A stretch of 64,000 nt of DNA from Thermacetogenium phaeum DSM 12270 (GCF_000305935.1 NC_018870.1:1009942-1073941), one strand, 5' to 3'; positions 7,949 to 16,273 are shown, counted from the first letter of the stretch. The notes: generated by a model from the letters alone, not told the origin. Made by a program: numbers and translations.

Positions 7949-8413
7949 ATGCTGCCGACGCCGAAGAGTTATACACTAGTAGCAGCAGCAGCGGAAGGAG
8001 AAAAAGAACTTACAGCCTTTGACCGGGCACTTCTCCTGGCAGGAATCGGAAATGTTAACCTCGTCAGGGTGAGCAGCATCCTGCCGCCGGGTGCCGAGTA
8101 CAGGGAAAAGTTGAACATTCCCCCCGGGTCTCTGGTCCCGATTGCCTATGGAAGTCTTTCCAGCACCGAACCGGGTGCCCTTATTGCGGCTGCCGTTGCT
8201 GTAGGGGTTGGGCCTGACGCCGGGAGTTTCGGGGTGATCATGGAATTTTCCGGGTTCTGCAGCCAGGAGGAAGCCGAGCGTGAAGTGAGGGAAATGGTGA
8301 TCGAGGCTTTTCGCTACCGGGAAATGCCTTTAAAGGAGATCAAGGTTGTCGGCGTCGAACACCGTGTTGTCCGCTGCGGGTGTGTTTTTGCAGCTGTGCC
8401 GCTCTGGTATTGA
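7949..8413 (+). CDS. pdaD: Pyruvoyl-dependent arginine decarboxylase
   Basis: 154 residues from ATG 7949. The sequence AFDRALLLAGIGNVNLVRVSSILPPGA is diagnostic of PvlArgDC: the chain self-cleaves between the two serines of VSS|ILPP and the second serine becomes the pyruvoyl group. The enzyme converts arginine to agmatine and CO2, the first step of polyamine synthesis. The C-terminal EHRVVRCGCVFAAVPLWY is also typical. It is first in an operon with speE and speB. A GTG at 7940 is in frame but only 2 bases from AGGGGAG. Confidence 0.9.
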   Translation: MLPTPKSYTLVAAAAEGEKELTAFDRALLLAGIGNVNLVRVSSILPPGAEYREKLNIPPGSLVPIAYGSLSSTEPGALIAAAVAVGVGPDAGSFGVIMEFSGFCSQEEAEREVREMVIEAFRYREMPLKEIKVVGVEHRVVRCGCVFAAVPLWY

Positions 8414-8478
8414 ACCAGCCTGATTGATTTATAAACTCAAAATTCTAACGCATTAATAGCGCAAGGAGAAAAAGGCAG

Positions 8479-9333
8479 ATGGAACTCTGGTTCACTGAGA
8501 AGCAGACACCGGCTTTGGGAATTACCTGCAAAGTACTGCAAACCCTCCACCGGGAGAAAACTCCTTTTCAGGAAATAGCGGTTCTGGATACCGAGCAGTA
8601 TGGGCGCATGCTAGTCCTGAACGGGATGGTTCAGTTGACCATCGGTGATGAATTCATCTATCATGAGATGCTGGCCCATGTCCCCTTGCACAGCCACCCC
8701 GCTCCGCGCCATGTCTTGATCGTCGGCGGGGGTGACGGAGGCACTGCCCGGGAGGTGCTGCGCCATCCTCAGGTGGAAAAGGTTACCCTCGTGGAAATCG
8801 ACCGGCGGGTTGTGGATGTCAGCAGGCACTTTCTGCCGGAGGTTTCCTGTTCCTTTGACGACCAGAGGATGGAGGTGCTTTTTGAAGACGGAGTAACTTA
8901 TCTTTTGGGCCGACAGGCGGAGTATGATATAATACTCGTCGATGCGCCGGAGCCTATCGGGCAGGCGGCGCGGCTTTTTAGCCGGGAGTTCTATGAGGGG
9001 GTTTTACGAGCCCTACGCCCGGATGGGATCTTCGCCGCGCAGACCGAATCCCCCTTTGTCAACTCCGATTTGATCGCTCGGGTCTATCGGGAGGTGAGGG
9101 GTATCTTCCCGATGGCGAGACTTTACCTGGCGCCTGTCCCCACTTATCCAAGCGGGCTTTGGAGTTTTACTATCGGCTCCAAGCATTACGACCCGGAACT
9201 GCCTCTCCGGGAAAGTGGTCTTGAGGGGTCGCTGCGCTACTACAATGCGGGTGTCCATAAGGCGGCCTTTCAACTGCCGAATTTTGTGCGCAAACTCCTC
9301 GACGGGGAGGTACGGCCGGGTGATGTTAAATGA
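8479..9333 (+). CDS. speE: Spermidine synthase (aminopropyltransferase) SpeE
   Basis: 284 residues, the usual size. The N-terminal beta domain with QYGRMLVLNGMVQLTIGDEFIYHEML and the Rossmann core with IVGGGDGGTAREVL, LVEIDRRVV and VDAPEPIGQAARLF are visible. It transfers an aminopropyl group from decarboxylated SAM to a polyamine and releases 5'-methylthioadenosine. The acceptor may be putrescine or agmatine. AAGGAG precedes ATG 8479. It overlaps the agmatinase gene by 11 bases, so the pair is translationally coupled. No speD (SAM decarboxylase) lies in the window. Confidence 0.92.
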   Translation: MELWFTEKQTPALGITCKVLQTLHREKTPFQEIAVLDTEQYGRMLVLNGMVQLTIGDEFIYHEMLAHVPLHSHPAPRHVLIVGGGDGGTAREVLRHPQVEKVTLVEIDRRVVDVSRHFLPEVSCSFDDQRMEVLFEDGVTYLLGRQAEYDIILVDAPEPIGQAARLFSREFYEGVLRALRPDGIFAAQTESPFVNSDLIARVYREVRGIFPMARLYLAPVPTYPSGLWSFTIGSKHYDPELPLRESGLEGSLRYYNAGVHKAAFQLPNFVRKLLDGEVRPGDVK

Positions 9334-10243
9334 GCTCTGTGTGCGGGAATGGCAATATCTGGCCGCCAAGGGTTCCTATAAAGAGGCCCGGCTGGTCCTG
9401 GCGGGATTGCCTCTGGAGCTCACGGTAAGCTTTCGCCCGGGAACGCGGGAAGGGCCCCAGGCAATAAGAGCGGCCTCCCAGGGGCTGGAAGAGTACAGCC
9501 CCTATTTGCGGGAAGATTTAAACGACCACTTAATCTTTGATTGCGGGGATCTGGCCCTGCCTTTCGGGAATCTCCAGGTAGCTTTTCAGAGGATTGAGGC
9601 CCTCTGCAGGGTGCTGCTGGCCGATGCAAAAATACCGGTATTTCTCGGGGGGGAACACCTGATCACCTTTCCGGTAGTCAAAACGCTGGCGGAGGCATAT
9701 AGCGGCCTCAAGGTTCTGCATTTCGATGCCCATGCCGATCTGTGCGACGACTACCTGGGGGAAAAGTACTCCCACGCCACTGTGATCAGGAGGGTCTGTG
9801 AGATCGTCGGAGCAGGCAATGTATACCAGTTCGGGATCAGATCGGGGACGAAAGAAGAGTTTGAATATGGCAGATCCTGCACCGTTTTTTATCCCTTTGA
9901 GATCTTACCCGGTCTGGAATCCTGCTTACAGTCCTTAGAGGGGCACCCTGTTTATGTGACGGTTGATATCGACGTCATTGACCCCGCTTACGCTCCGGGG
10001 ACGGGAACGCCGGAGCCCGGTGGAGTGACGCCTCAAGAACTTTTTCGTGTTTTTGAGCTTTTAGAGGGCTGCCGTATCGTCGGTTGCGATTTTGTGGAAC
10101 TTGCTCCCGTCTACGATCGGAGCGGGATTACCTCGCTCCTCGCCGCCAAACTGGTGAGGGAAGCTCTGCTGGCTTTTTCCCGGGGGGTTGAGGGGCGGAA
10201 TTCGCCGACCGGGGACAGAAAAGGCGGCAAATCTGTTGATTGA
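9323..10243 (+). CDS. speB: Agmatinase / ureohydrolase SpeB
   Basis: 306 residues from ATG 9323, with an SD-like GGGTG. Ureohydrolase Mn-binding motifs occur in order: GGEHL, LHFDAHADL, VTVDIDVIDPAYAPGTGTPEPGG, then the terminal DFVELAPVYD. It hydrolyses agmatine to putrescine and urea, or aminopropylagmatine to spermidine. The last 20 residues are polar and not conserved. It is third in the polyamine operon and is followed by the tRNA cluster promoter. Confidence 0.9.
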   Translation: MLNELCVREWQYLAAKGSYKEARLVLAGLPLELTVSFRPGTREGPQAIRAASQGLEEYSPYLREDLNDHLIFDCGDLALPFGNLQVAFQRIEALCRVLLADAKIPVFLGGEHLITFPVVKTLAEAYSGLKVLHFDAHADLCDDYLGEKYSHATVIRRVCEIVGAGNVYQFGIRSGTKEEFEYGRSCTVFYPFEILPGLESCLQSLEGHPVYVTVDIDVIDPAYAPGTGTPEPGGVTPQELFRVFELLEGCRIVGCDFVELAPVYDRSGITSLLAAKLVREALLAFSRGVEGRNSPTGDRKGGKSVD

Positions 10244-10260
10244 TTATGTTCAAATTGATA

Positions 10261-10289
10261 TTGACGTACCTGGAATGGGATGTTATAAT
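10261..10289 (+). promoter_or_regulatory. Promoter of the first tRNA cluster
   Basis: TTGACG (10261-10266), 17-base spacer, TATAAT (10284-10289), about 34 bases before tRNA-Val. Confidence 0.75.
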
Positions 10290-10322
10290 AAGCTTGCCTT
10301 GAAGATTGATGAACGGTGGCGG

Positions 10323-10399
10323 GGGCGATTAGCTCAGCTGGTAAGAGCGCCTGCCTTACAAGCAGGAGGTCGGCAGTTCGAGCCTGTCATCGCCCACCA
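10323..10399 (+). tRNA. tRNA-Val (UAC)
   Basis: Acceptor GGGCGAT/ATCGCCC, anticodon stem CCTGC/GCAGG around loop CTTACAA, so the anticodon is TAC. The T arm GGCAG/CTGTC pairs with one G-T, and ACCA is encoded. Confidence 0.95.
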
Positions 10400-10433
10400 G
10401 GAAGATGATATTTGATGATAAATTGATTAATGT

Positions 10434-10511
10434 GGAACTGTGGTGTAGCTGGTCTAACACACCGGCCTGTCAAGCCGGAGATCGCGGGTTCGAGTCCCGT
10501 CAGTTCCGCCA
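10434..10511 (+). tRNA. tRNA-Asp (GUC)
   Basis: Acceptor GGAACTG/CAGTTCC, anticodon stem CCGGC/GCCGG around CTGTCAA, so the anticodon is GTC. CCA is encoded. Confidence 0.95.
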
Positions 10512-10520
10512 ACCATATCC

Positions 10521-10596
<76 letters not shown>

Positions 10597-10601
10597 GATT
10601 A

Positions 10602-10676
10602 GCGGAAGTAGCTCAGCGGTAGAGCATCGCCTTGCCAAGGCGAGGGCCGCGGGTTCAAATCCCGTCTTCCGCTCCA
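10602..10676 (+). tRNA. tRNA-Gly (GCC)
   Basis: Acceptor GCGGAAG/CTTCCGC, anticodon stem TCGCC/GGCGA around TTGCCAA, so the anticodon is GCC. CCA is encoded. It ends 8 bases before a terminator. Confidence 0.95.
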
Positions 10677-10684
10677 GAAAAGTC

Positions 10685-10718
10685 AGGCTCCGCAGACAAG
10701 TGCGGAGCCTTTTATCTT
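10685..10718 (+). terminator. Terminator of the first tRNA cluster
   Basis: AGGCTCCGCA (10685-10694) and TGCGGAGCCT (10701-10710) form a perfect 10-bp stem followed by TTTATCTTT. Confidence 0.85.
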
Positions 10719-10720
10719 TG

Positions 10721-10855
10721 AATGGCTGCCGTGAGAATACGTCCTGTATCCTGTCGTTGCTCCCGGACTTCAGTTTGGCTCGCCCTAAGCTTGTCGCAGA
10801 CTTTAGCCGACCGGCTCTTGTGATGGCATCCCTGCCGCAGAGTCGCCTGCATGCG
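10721..10855 (-). repeat. Diverged second copy of the element near 1 kb
   Basis: Read on the minus strand, 10855 to 10721 aligns along its length with about 1057-1185. Shared blocks include AGGCGACTCTGCG, AGCCGGTCGGCT, TTAGGGCGAG, TCCGGGAGCAA and a final GTATT.TCA.GGCAG. I estimate about two-thirds identity by eye. The palindromic left half is not retained here. It directly follows the transposase remnant on the same strand, so it may derive from the 3' end of that element. Confidence 0.55.
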
Positions 10856-10859
10856 AAAC

Positions 10860-11180
10860 ATGAACAGCGCCTGTTTGCCTGACTTGGCGAGCCTTTCATG
10901 ACGGCAGACCCACTCGATCAGGGAGTGCATGAAATGTGTTGATTTCTAAAGGACATCTTCGCCGCAAGCTCTACTGTTATCTGCTGGATCAAGGGACAAA
11001 AACGCTCTTCCCCCTTGATCCCAAAAACCTCATCAGAGGATAACGGTACTCGTAACCATTGAGACTCTGCTTCCGATACCCCCGCCGCCTGTAACGAATC
11101 TCTACACCAAAAATGGTTGTCAGACTTCGTTCCCGACTCCCTACCGACGCAAAATCAGGTGTTGTCTCGAGCAGCATTTT
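10860..11180 (-). pseudogene. Decayed ISLre2-type transposase N-terminal remnant
   Basis: Minus-strand reading gives FASVGSRERSLTTIFGVEIRYRRRGYRKQSLNGYEYRYP..FLGSRGKSVFVP. This lines up with the segment VGFRTKTAISTFGEFPLKRRLYRNKETGETKFF..LLGWPERARVTP of the intact transposase at 25.4 kb. After a frameshift near 10990 the match continues (IQQITVELAAKMSF against KELAIKLSTELSF). Catalytic parts are absent. It separates the two tRNA clusters and fills the otherwise gene-free 10.7-11.2 kb. Confidence 0.65.
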
Positions 11181-11190
11181 GTTATATAAT
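11162..11190 (+). promoter_or_regulatory. Promoter of tRNA-Cys/tRNA-Leu
   Basis: TTGTCT (11162-11167), 17-base spacer, TATAAT (11185-11190), 17 bases before tRNA-Cys. Confidence 0.7.
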
Positions 11191-11207
11191 AGTAAGTGCC
11201 AAAGCGA

Positions 11208-11282
11208 GGGCAAGTGGCGAAGTGGTAACGCAGCGGACTGCAAATCCGCCATGCACCGGTTCAAATCCGGTCTTGCCCTCCA
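11208..11282 (+). tRNA. tRNA-Cys (GCA)
   Basis: Acceptor GGGCAAG/CTTGCCC, anticodon stem GCGGA/TCCGC around CTGCAAA, so the anticodon is GCA. Discriminator T and CCA are encoded. Confidence 0.95.
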
Positions 11283-11289
11283 TTTTTAT

Positions 11290-11378
11290 GCCGGGGTGGC
11301 GGAATTGGCAGACGCACGGGACTTAAAATCCCGGGAGCCTCGCGGCTCGTGAGGGTTCGATTCCCTCCCTCGGCACCA
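11290..11378 (+). tRNA. tRNA-Leu (UAA)
   Basis: 89 bases with a long variable arm (GAGCCTCGCGGCTC region). Acceptor GCCGGGG/CCTCGGC, anticodon stem CGGGA/TCCCG around CTTAAAA, so the anticodon is TAA. CCA is encoded. Confidence 0.95.
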
Positions 11379-11422
11379 TTTTTTGGCGCGACCGCCGTTG
11401 TAGGCAGGTATGGCAATGGAGA

Positions 11423-11456
11423 AGCCCTCTTCCCTGTCGTCAGGGGAGGGTTTTTT
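11423..11456 (+). terminator. Terminator of the second tRNA cluster
   Basis: CCCTCTTCCCT pairs with AGGGGAGGG (one bulge) and is followed by six T. Confidence 0.8.
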
Positions 11457-11644
11457 AATTTACTTAAGGAAGAAGAATGCTTACCTTTTTGCATCTAAGT
11501 TTAGGTAAGTATGCCGGCAGGGAAAATTGCTGGCTGAAGATAATACTAAGTTCAATACCTCTGAACCGGATTTTACTGGTGACGGGTTATTTTCAGTTCT
11601 TTGCTGGTTTGATCGCCTAAGGCATTGTTGAGAGAGGAGTTCCC

Positions 11645-12448
11645 ATGGGGTGCATCAAGTTAGGAACGGGATCCTATAAGGAAAGGCTGACGAAAAGTCT
11701 CGACTATTGCCTTTCCCACTTTGATGTTTTGGAGTTGCAGGATTTTATTATGCCTGATAACCTTGAGAATCCCGCGTTGATCAAAGAATATAGAGTGATG
11801 CTGGCGGGTTTCGAGGGAGAAATAACCCTTCACGGTCCCTATCTAAACCTGGCGCCTACCAGTATTGATAAGCTGGTCAAAGGAGTAGCCGAACGGCGGT
11901 ACCTCCAGGGTGTTGAAGCGGCGCAAAAGATCGGGGCGCAGCACCTGGTAGTTCATTCCTTCTACGATACCACAACGGGGTATCAGGGGTACGATCGGAT
12001 GTGGCTGGATGATAATGTTAAATTCTGGACGGCTTTTTTGGATAAAATAAGGGGGAGCGGTGTGACCATTCTCCTGGAAAACGTTTACGACCGGAATCCG
12101 GAGACCTTTGCGGAGCTAATAGCAATTATCAATTCTCCGCACTTTCGCTCCTGCATCGATCTCGGCCATGCCAACTGCTTGTCGGATTATCATCCCTGCC
12201 GATGGATAGAGAGGGTCGGAGGGTATTATTTACATATCAGCGATAATAACGGAAGAAATGACGGCCATCTGGGGATCGGCTGTGGGAACATCGATTACCT
12301 GAGGATTTCCAGAGAGCTGGCGTCTTACCCTGAGCTATACCTGATCAGTGAAGTCAACGATGAGTTTGAGAAACAATTCCAGGGCTTGCAGTGGCTCAAA
12401 AAGATGATTACTGACGGGGAGTTCGCTGCTCATCACCTGACCACTTGA
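11645..12448 (+). CDS. Xylose isomerase-like TIM-barrel protein
   Basis: 267 residues. Strand-end motifs of the AP-endonuclease-2/sugar isomerase TIM barrel are present: LELQDF, ITLHGPYLNL, LVVHSFYD, ILLENVYDRNPE, SCIDLGHANC, YLHISDNNGRNDGHLGIGCGNIDY and LISEVND. The His/Glu/Asp residues form a divalent-metal site. Members epimerise or isomerise sugars or cut abasic DNA, and the small size with the GHLGIGCG loop favours a sugar-type substrate. GAGAGGAG precedes ATG. It is monocistronic, with no informative neighbours. Confidence 0.7.
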   Translation: MGCIKLGTGSYKERLTKSLDYCLSHFDVLELQDFIMPDNLENPALIKEYRVMLAGFEGEITLHGPYLNLAPTSIDKLVKGVAERRYLQGVEAAQKIGAQHLVVHSFYDTTTGYQGYDRMWLDDNVKFWTAFLDKIRGSGVTILLENVYDRNPETFAELIAIINSPHFRSCIDLGHANCLSDYHPCRWIERVGGYYLHISDNNGRNDGHLGIGCGNIDYLRISRELASYPELYLISEVNDEFEKQFQGLQWLKKMITDGEFAAHHLTT

Positions 12449-12584
12449 AAGAGTAGGATTCGTTCTTAGGGTTTGTGGGGGAAGGTGCTATCCTTTGCTG
12501 CACTTGGTTTTATTGCAAGGGATTATCACCGGATAATCGGAGACCAGGAGCAGAGTTCGCTGTGAGTGGGAGGCGACAAAAGAG

Positions 12585-13688
12585 ATGCCTGCTAGCAGGG
12601 TGTGTGTGATCGGTGGCGGCCCTGCAGGCCTTGCTGCGGCATTGGAGGGCGCCAGGCTGGGATTGGATGTGGACTTATTCGAGCGGAACCGGATCGGGGA
12701 GAACATCAGGTGCGCGGAGGGTTTCTACGACTCACTGCAAATTTTGGGTAAGCCACCAGCCGGTATGCGCTTTAAGGTGGATGAGTCAATACTCAAGGTA
12801 AACAGGGAATACAGGGTGGATTGCCGGAAAATCGCCCTCTGGATGATCGACCGGGGGGAGTGGCAGCGCCACCTTGCCGGGCAGGCGAGGAAGGCGGGGG
12901 TCAGAGTCGTTGAGAACACCAGGATTACGGCAGATGATCTGGAGGAGCTGCAGAAAAGTTACGATTGGGTGATCGATGCCGGCGGCGTCCCGTCGGTTAC
13001 CTCGATCAGGTACGGGTTTCGGGATTACTACAGGCGTTATGGTGCGGTAACTGCGCAGTGTGTGATCAAAGGGGACTTCTCCCGCCTGGGGAAGCGCTTA
13101 AAGTTCGTCCTCTTGCCCTATTATGAGGGATATTTCTGGGTTTTTCCTAAGAACGGTGAAATTGCCAACGTCGGTGTGGGTTCGTTTCTTCCCGAGGGTG
13201 AAGGTGTCGGGTGGGGAAAGGCTCTTTGGCAAAGACTCGATCGTTTTATAGCCCAGGAGGGAATAAAGGGGACGATTTTGAGGAAGCATGGGGGGATTAT
13301 TCCCATCCGTGTCCTCGAGAAACTCACCTACCGGAACATCCTTCTGGTAGGTGATGCCGCAGGTTGCGCCTCACCCTTGCATGGTGGAGGAATTGACGCA
13401 GCGCTGATCACCGGACGACTGGCGGCGCGATGGATAGCCGCCGGTTGCAGAGGTGACTTCTCCGGTGAGATCAGGCGCCTTCTGCAGCCGAAATGGGAAG
13501 TGGAAAGGCGCCTTTGTAAGATCTGGAGAGGTCTTGACCGGAAGGCCCTAGATGATCTGGCCGGTTTGATTGCCGGAGAGTACAGTCGGGTTGGATTCCG
13601 TGGAATGCTGCGCCGGCTTCCGCTGTTGTTGCGGAATTTCGGCACCTGCCGGCGGTTTTTATCCGGTTTAACGAGGGGCCAGTGGTGA
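12585..13688 (+). CDS. FAD-dependent geranylgeranyl-reductase-like oxidoreductase
   Basis: 367 residues. The N-terminal dinucleotide fold CVIGGGPAGLAAALEGARLG binds FAD; WMIDRGEWQRHLAGQA and the late LLVGDAAGCASPLHGGGID are the motifs of the geranylgeranyl reductase/FixC group of p-hydroxybenzoate hydroxylase-fold enzymes. Members saturate isoprenoid chains or act in quinone pathways; the substrate here is unknown. Its last 218 bases lie opposite the coding 3' end of the L,D-transpeptidase gene. Confidence 0.75.
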   Translation: MPASRVCVIGGGPAGLAAALEGARLGLDVDLFERNRIGENIRCAEGFYDSLQILGKPPAGMRFKVDESILKVNREYRVDCRKIALWMIDRGEWQRHLAGQARKAGVRVVENTRITADDLEELQKSYDWVIDAGGVPSVTSIRYGFRDYYRRYGAVTAQCVIKGDFSRLGKRLKFVLLPYYEGYFWVFPKNGEIANVGVGSFLPEGEGVGWGKALWQRLDRFIAQEGIKGTILRKHGGIIPIRVLEKLTYRNILLVGDAAGCASPLHGGGIDAALITGRLAARWIAAGCRGDFSGEIRRLLQPKWEVERRLCKIWRGLDRKALDDLAGLIAGEYSRVGFRGMLRRLPLLLRNFGTCRRFLSGLTRGQW

Positions 13689-14649
13689 TCTCTGATTCTT
13701 CTGATTCGAGAAGACCGGCGCGCCTCTCAAGATCCTCAAAGGTTTTCTCATCGATTTTTCCCGTAATGGGGAGTCCCCTATGCAATTGGTAACACTTCAC
13801 TGCGAATTCGGTGAGATGCCCGTACCAACCGTCGCAGTAATAAGGGTTAAAACCGGCTTCCCTGAGCAAGAGCTGAGCGTAAACGACATCCGGACCGCAG
13901 TCTCCCTCTTTCAGGAGGCGGTACCTGGAACCGGCCAGCCAGGTCAGGGGGGCTTGAATTTTCACCCTGGTACCGACAGGAGCCCATTCATAGACCTGAA
14001 TAACATCCTCGTTGAACATCCTGATGCATCCGGCGGAGGCAGCGGTTCCGATAGACCAGGGATTGTTTGTTCCGTGAATGCCGTAATTGCCCCAAGGCAC
14101 GTTGAGCCCCATCCAGCGAACCCCGAAAGCACCTCCCCAGTCAGAGGACTTGTCGATTATTTTCCACTCCCCTACAGGTGATGGTGTACTGGGCTTGCCT
14201 GCTGCCACCGGATACTCCCGAACAGGGCGGTCACCGTCAAATACGGTCAGTGTCAGTTTTTCAAGATCGACGAGGATGTTGACGTTGCGGGGGGCGGTGG
14301 GCGGCGCGGTTGCAGCCTGGTGTTCGCAACCTTTCCCCAATTCCTTCCAGGTGGCATGGTCAACACTTCCCGTAACCGGCTGTTTTCTTGCTTTTTGAAA
14401 GTTGCGAACGGCCGTTGCCGTGGTGCTGTCGTAAACACCATCGCACCTTCCGGTGAAAAAGCCCAGCTGTTGGAGCCGGTTTTGGAGTTCGCGCACATCC
14501 TCCCCCTGCAGGGGAGGAGTTGTTTCATATAAAACCCTGTTGTATTCACCGCAGGCGCAGGGCATTCCCCAGAGATCCTGTAAAGGATAGAGCAATGTAA
14601 TCAGAAATAATAAACCTGTCAGTGATGCTCTCAGCAACTTTGACCACAT
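13471..14649 (-). CDS. Peptidoglycan-binding L,D-transpeptidase (YkuD)
   Basis: 392 residues. A signal peptide (about 1-28) is followed by a peptidoglycan-binding repeat (about 48-105, QNRLQQLGFFTGRCDGVYDSTTATAVRNFQ). The YkuD catalytic domain (about 122-235) has IHGTNNPWSIGTAASAGCIRM with the active cysteine, and a second peptidoglycan-binding repeat follows (about 245-310). It probably makes 3-3 crosslinks or anchors proteins in the envelope or spore wall. The last 70 or so residues look unstructured and are read antisense to the FAD reductase gene, suggesting loss of an earlier stop. Confidence 0.85.
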   Translation of the reverse strand: MWSKLLRASLTGLLFLITLLYPLQDLWGMPCACGEYNRVLYETTPPLQGEDVRELQNRLQQLGFFTGRCDGVYDSTTATAVRNFQKARKQPVTGSVDHATWKELGKGCEHQAATAPPTAPRNVNILVDLEKLTLTVFDGDRPVREYPVAAGKPSTPSPVGEWKIIDKSSDWGGAFGVRWMGLNVPWGNYGIHGTNNPWSIGTAASAGCIRMFNEDVIQVYEWAPVGTRVKIQAPLTWLAGSRYRLLKEGDCGPDVVYAQLLLREAGFNPYYCDGWYGHLTEFAVKCYQLHRGLPITGKIDEKTFEDLERRAGLLESEESEITTGPSLNRIKTAGRCRNSATTAEAGAAFHGIQPDCTLRQSNRPDHLGPSGQDLSRSYKGAFPLPISAAEGA

Positions 14650-14682
14650 CCCTTGATAATATTGTTTTAATTTTGTTAAATG

Positions 14683-15645
14683 TTATTCTTTTGAATCGAG
14701 ATCAAGCCGGCAGGATTCCGGGGGCAATGAGAGCAGTTTTATAAAAGCCGGCTGCCGGAGTTTAAGATCGGCCGTCCATTCCAGGTATTCGATTTCTGCA
14801 ACCAGAAGCGGTTCCACCCAGTTCACCTTCAGAGTAGACCTGGGTGAAAGATGAAAGGGCGACCTGTCACGGACCAGGGAAGGGAGAAGGGAGACGAGTT
14901 CTGCTTCTGCTCTTTTTAAACCGCTGCCGACGCGGCCCAGGTAATGCAGGTGTCGATCCCGATAGCACCCGACCAGAATGCTGTTCAGACAACCGGAAGC
15001 GGTCACATAGCCTCCGATGACCGTTGCCAGCCTTCTGCGGTTTTTGATCTTCAACCAGTACCTGCTCTTCTTCCCCATCAGGTAGGGTGAAGACCTGTCT
15101 TTGGCAACGATACCTTCAAGTTCTTTAGCTTTGACCATCTGGAAAAGGGAACGTCCTTCTTTCCGGAATAGGGGTGAGAGAACGCAGTGTTCTCCACCTT
15201 GAAAGATGCCTTCCAGCATCTCTCTGCGTTCTGTAAATGCGTATTGCGTAACGCTTTTTTCTTCCAGAAACAGGATGTCGAACGGGATGTAGATAACCGG
15301 GATCAGGTGTGACCTTGCTGCTGCCGTTGCCGGTGATCCTGCAATGCGCTTCATCAAGAGGGGGAAGCTGGGTTTGTGACCGGCCAGGGCAATCAGTTCC
15401 CCGTCGATTACGGCGTTTCGAGCCTTAAAGCTCAGGTAGAGTTCTGTTAGCTCCGGAAAGTAAGTGGTACGCTCCTGGAGGTTGCGGTTTTGCAAGCGCA
15501 CCTCTTTATCTTTGATAAATGCGAGCAGGCGCATCCCGTCCCATTTGATTTCAAAAAAATGGTTGCTGGAATCGAAGGGCTCGGGGTACGGTTGGGGTTC
15601 CATGGGTTTAACATTGCCGACCGTCCATTCCAGTTTGATCACCAC
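14683..15645 (-). CDS. ATP-dependent DNA ligase (LigD ligase-domain type)
   Basis: 320 residues. Nucleotidyltransferase motif I FEIKWDGMRL (AMP-binding Lys), motif III region AVIDGELIAL, motif IV LEGIVAKDRSSPY and motif V YWLKIKN are present, followed by an OB-fold domain (GGYVTASG..LHYLGRVGSGL). It is the stand-alone ligase module of bacterial end-joining LigD. No Ku, primase/polymerase or phosphoesterase domain is nearby. Start is uncertain: GTG 15645 or the ATG 15603 just before the domain; neither has a clear ribosome site. Confidence 0.85.
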   Translation of the reverse strand: MVIKLEWTVGNVKPMEPQPYPEPFDSSNHFFEIKWDGMRLLAFIKDKEVRLQNRNLQERTTYFPELTELYLSFKARNAVIDGELIALAGHKPSFPLLMKRIAGSPATAAARSHLIPVIYIPFDILFLEEKSVTQYAFTERREMLEGIFQGGEHCVLSPLFRKEGRSLFQMVKAKELEGIVAKDRSSPYLMGKKSRYWLKIKNRRRLATVIGGYVTASGCLNSILVGCYRDRHLHYLGRVGSGLKRAEAELVSLLPSLVRDRSPFHLSPRSTLKVNWVEPLLVAEIEYLEWTADLKLRQPAFIKLLSLPPESCRLDLDSKE

Positions 15646-15890
15646 CGAAAGCGTTTGCTGGGCGGGTTGGATACCTTAGGTGTATAATCCGGGCGGTCGT
15701 CGAGTTTTTTCTTTGCAATAGAAAATGCTTTGAAGGCTCTCTTAGTTTCTCCCAAAAGAGTTAGAGGTATTCGGAATGGAGATTCCGCTCCTCCAGACGG
15801 CAATGGCTGGAACTGCGCAGGGAAGCGGATGGTGCTGCAGGGTGAAAAAATCCTGGGGGACGGAGGGAAGGACAGACAGCTCTCAATTTG

Positions 15891-15919
15891 TTGACAAGGT
15901 TTTTCGGGTGCTGTACAAT
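15891..15919 (+). promoter_or_regulatory. Sigma-A promoter of thrS
   Basis: TTGACA (15891-15896), 17-base spacer, TACAAT (15914-15919). The bases between the ligase start and this promoter (15646-15890) show no gene. Confidence 0.85.
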
Positions 15920-15925
15920 TGCACA

Positions 15926-16170
15926 CAAGGAGCCGAGAAAGGGCGATTACGATCAGGCGACGGTAGGGAAGAGTACCTAGATACTGGTCACAGAGAGGGG
16001 GTGCCGCGGCTGGAAGCGCCCCTGTCAAAAGGTCTGGGGAAGACCGCCCTGCAGGTACGTCGCCCGGTGGCACACCGTTAAAGGTGCATCTTGAGTGAGC
16101 AGAAGAAGTCTTCTGCTAACCGGGGTGGAACCGCGGGTATATCCCGTCCCTGAATGGGACGGGATTTTTT
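15926..16170 (+). promoter_or_regulatory. T-box riboswitch, threonine-specific
   Basis: The leader holds a Stem I with AGAGTA motif (about 15970), GGCGAC/GTCGCC closing pairs, and a specifier loop containing ACC (16043-16045, Thr codon). The T-box GGGGTGGAACCGCGGG (16122-16136) follows, then a terminator ATCCCGTCCC/GGGACGGGAT (16141-16150 with 16156-16165) and T run. Uncharged tRNA-Thr should pair with the specifier and T-box to prevent termination and raise thrS expression. Confidence 0.9.
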
Positions 16171-16273
16171 GATGAAATACGGGAAGGCTGTCTTCGTCAA
16201 AACCACCGTCCTTCGGGTGTTATGCCGGAGGATGAACGTTTTATAAAAGAATAGCCGGGAGGTAAGTAGTGCG

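Noticed and set aside
15776-16081. 101-codon frame upstream of thrS
   Set aside because: It overlaps the thrS promoter and T-box stem I and shows no protein family features.
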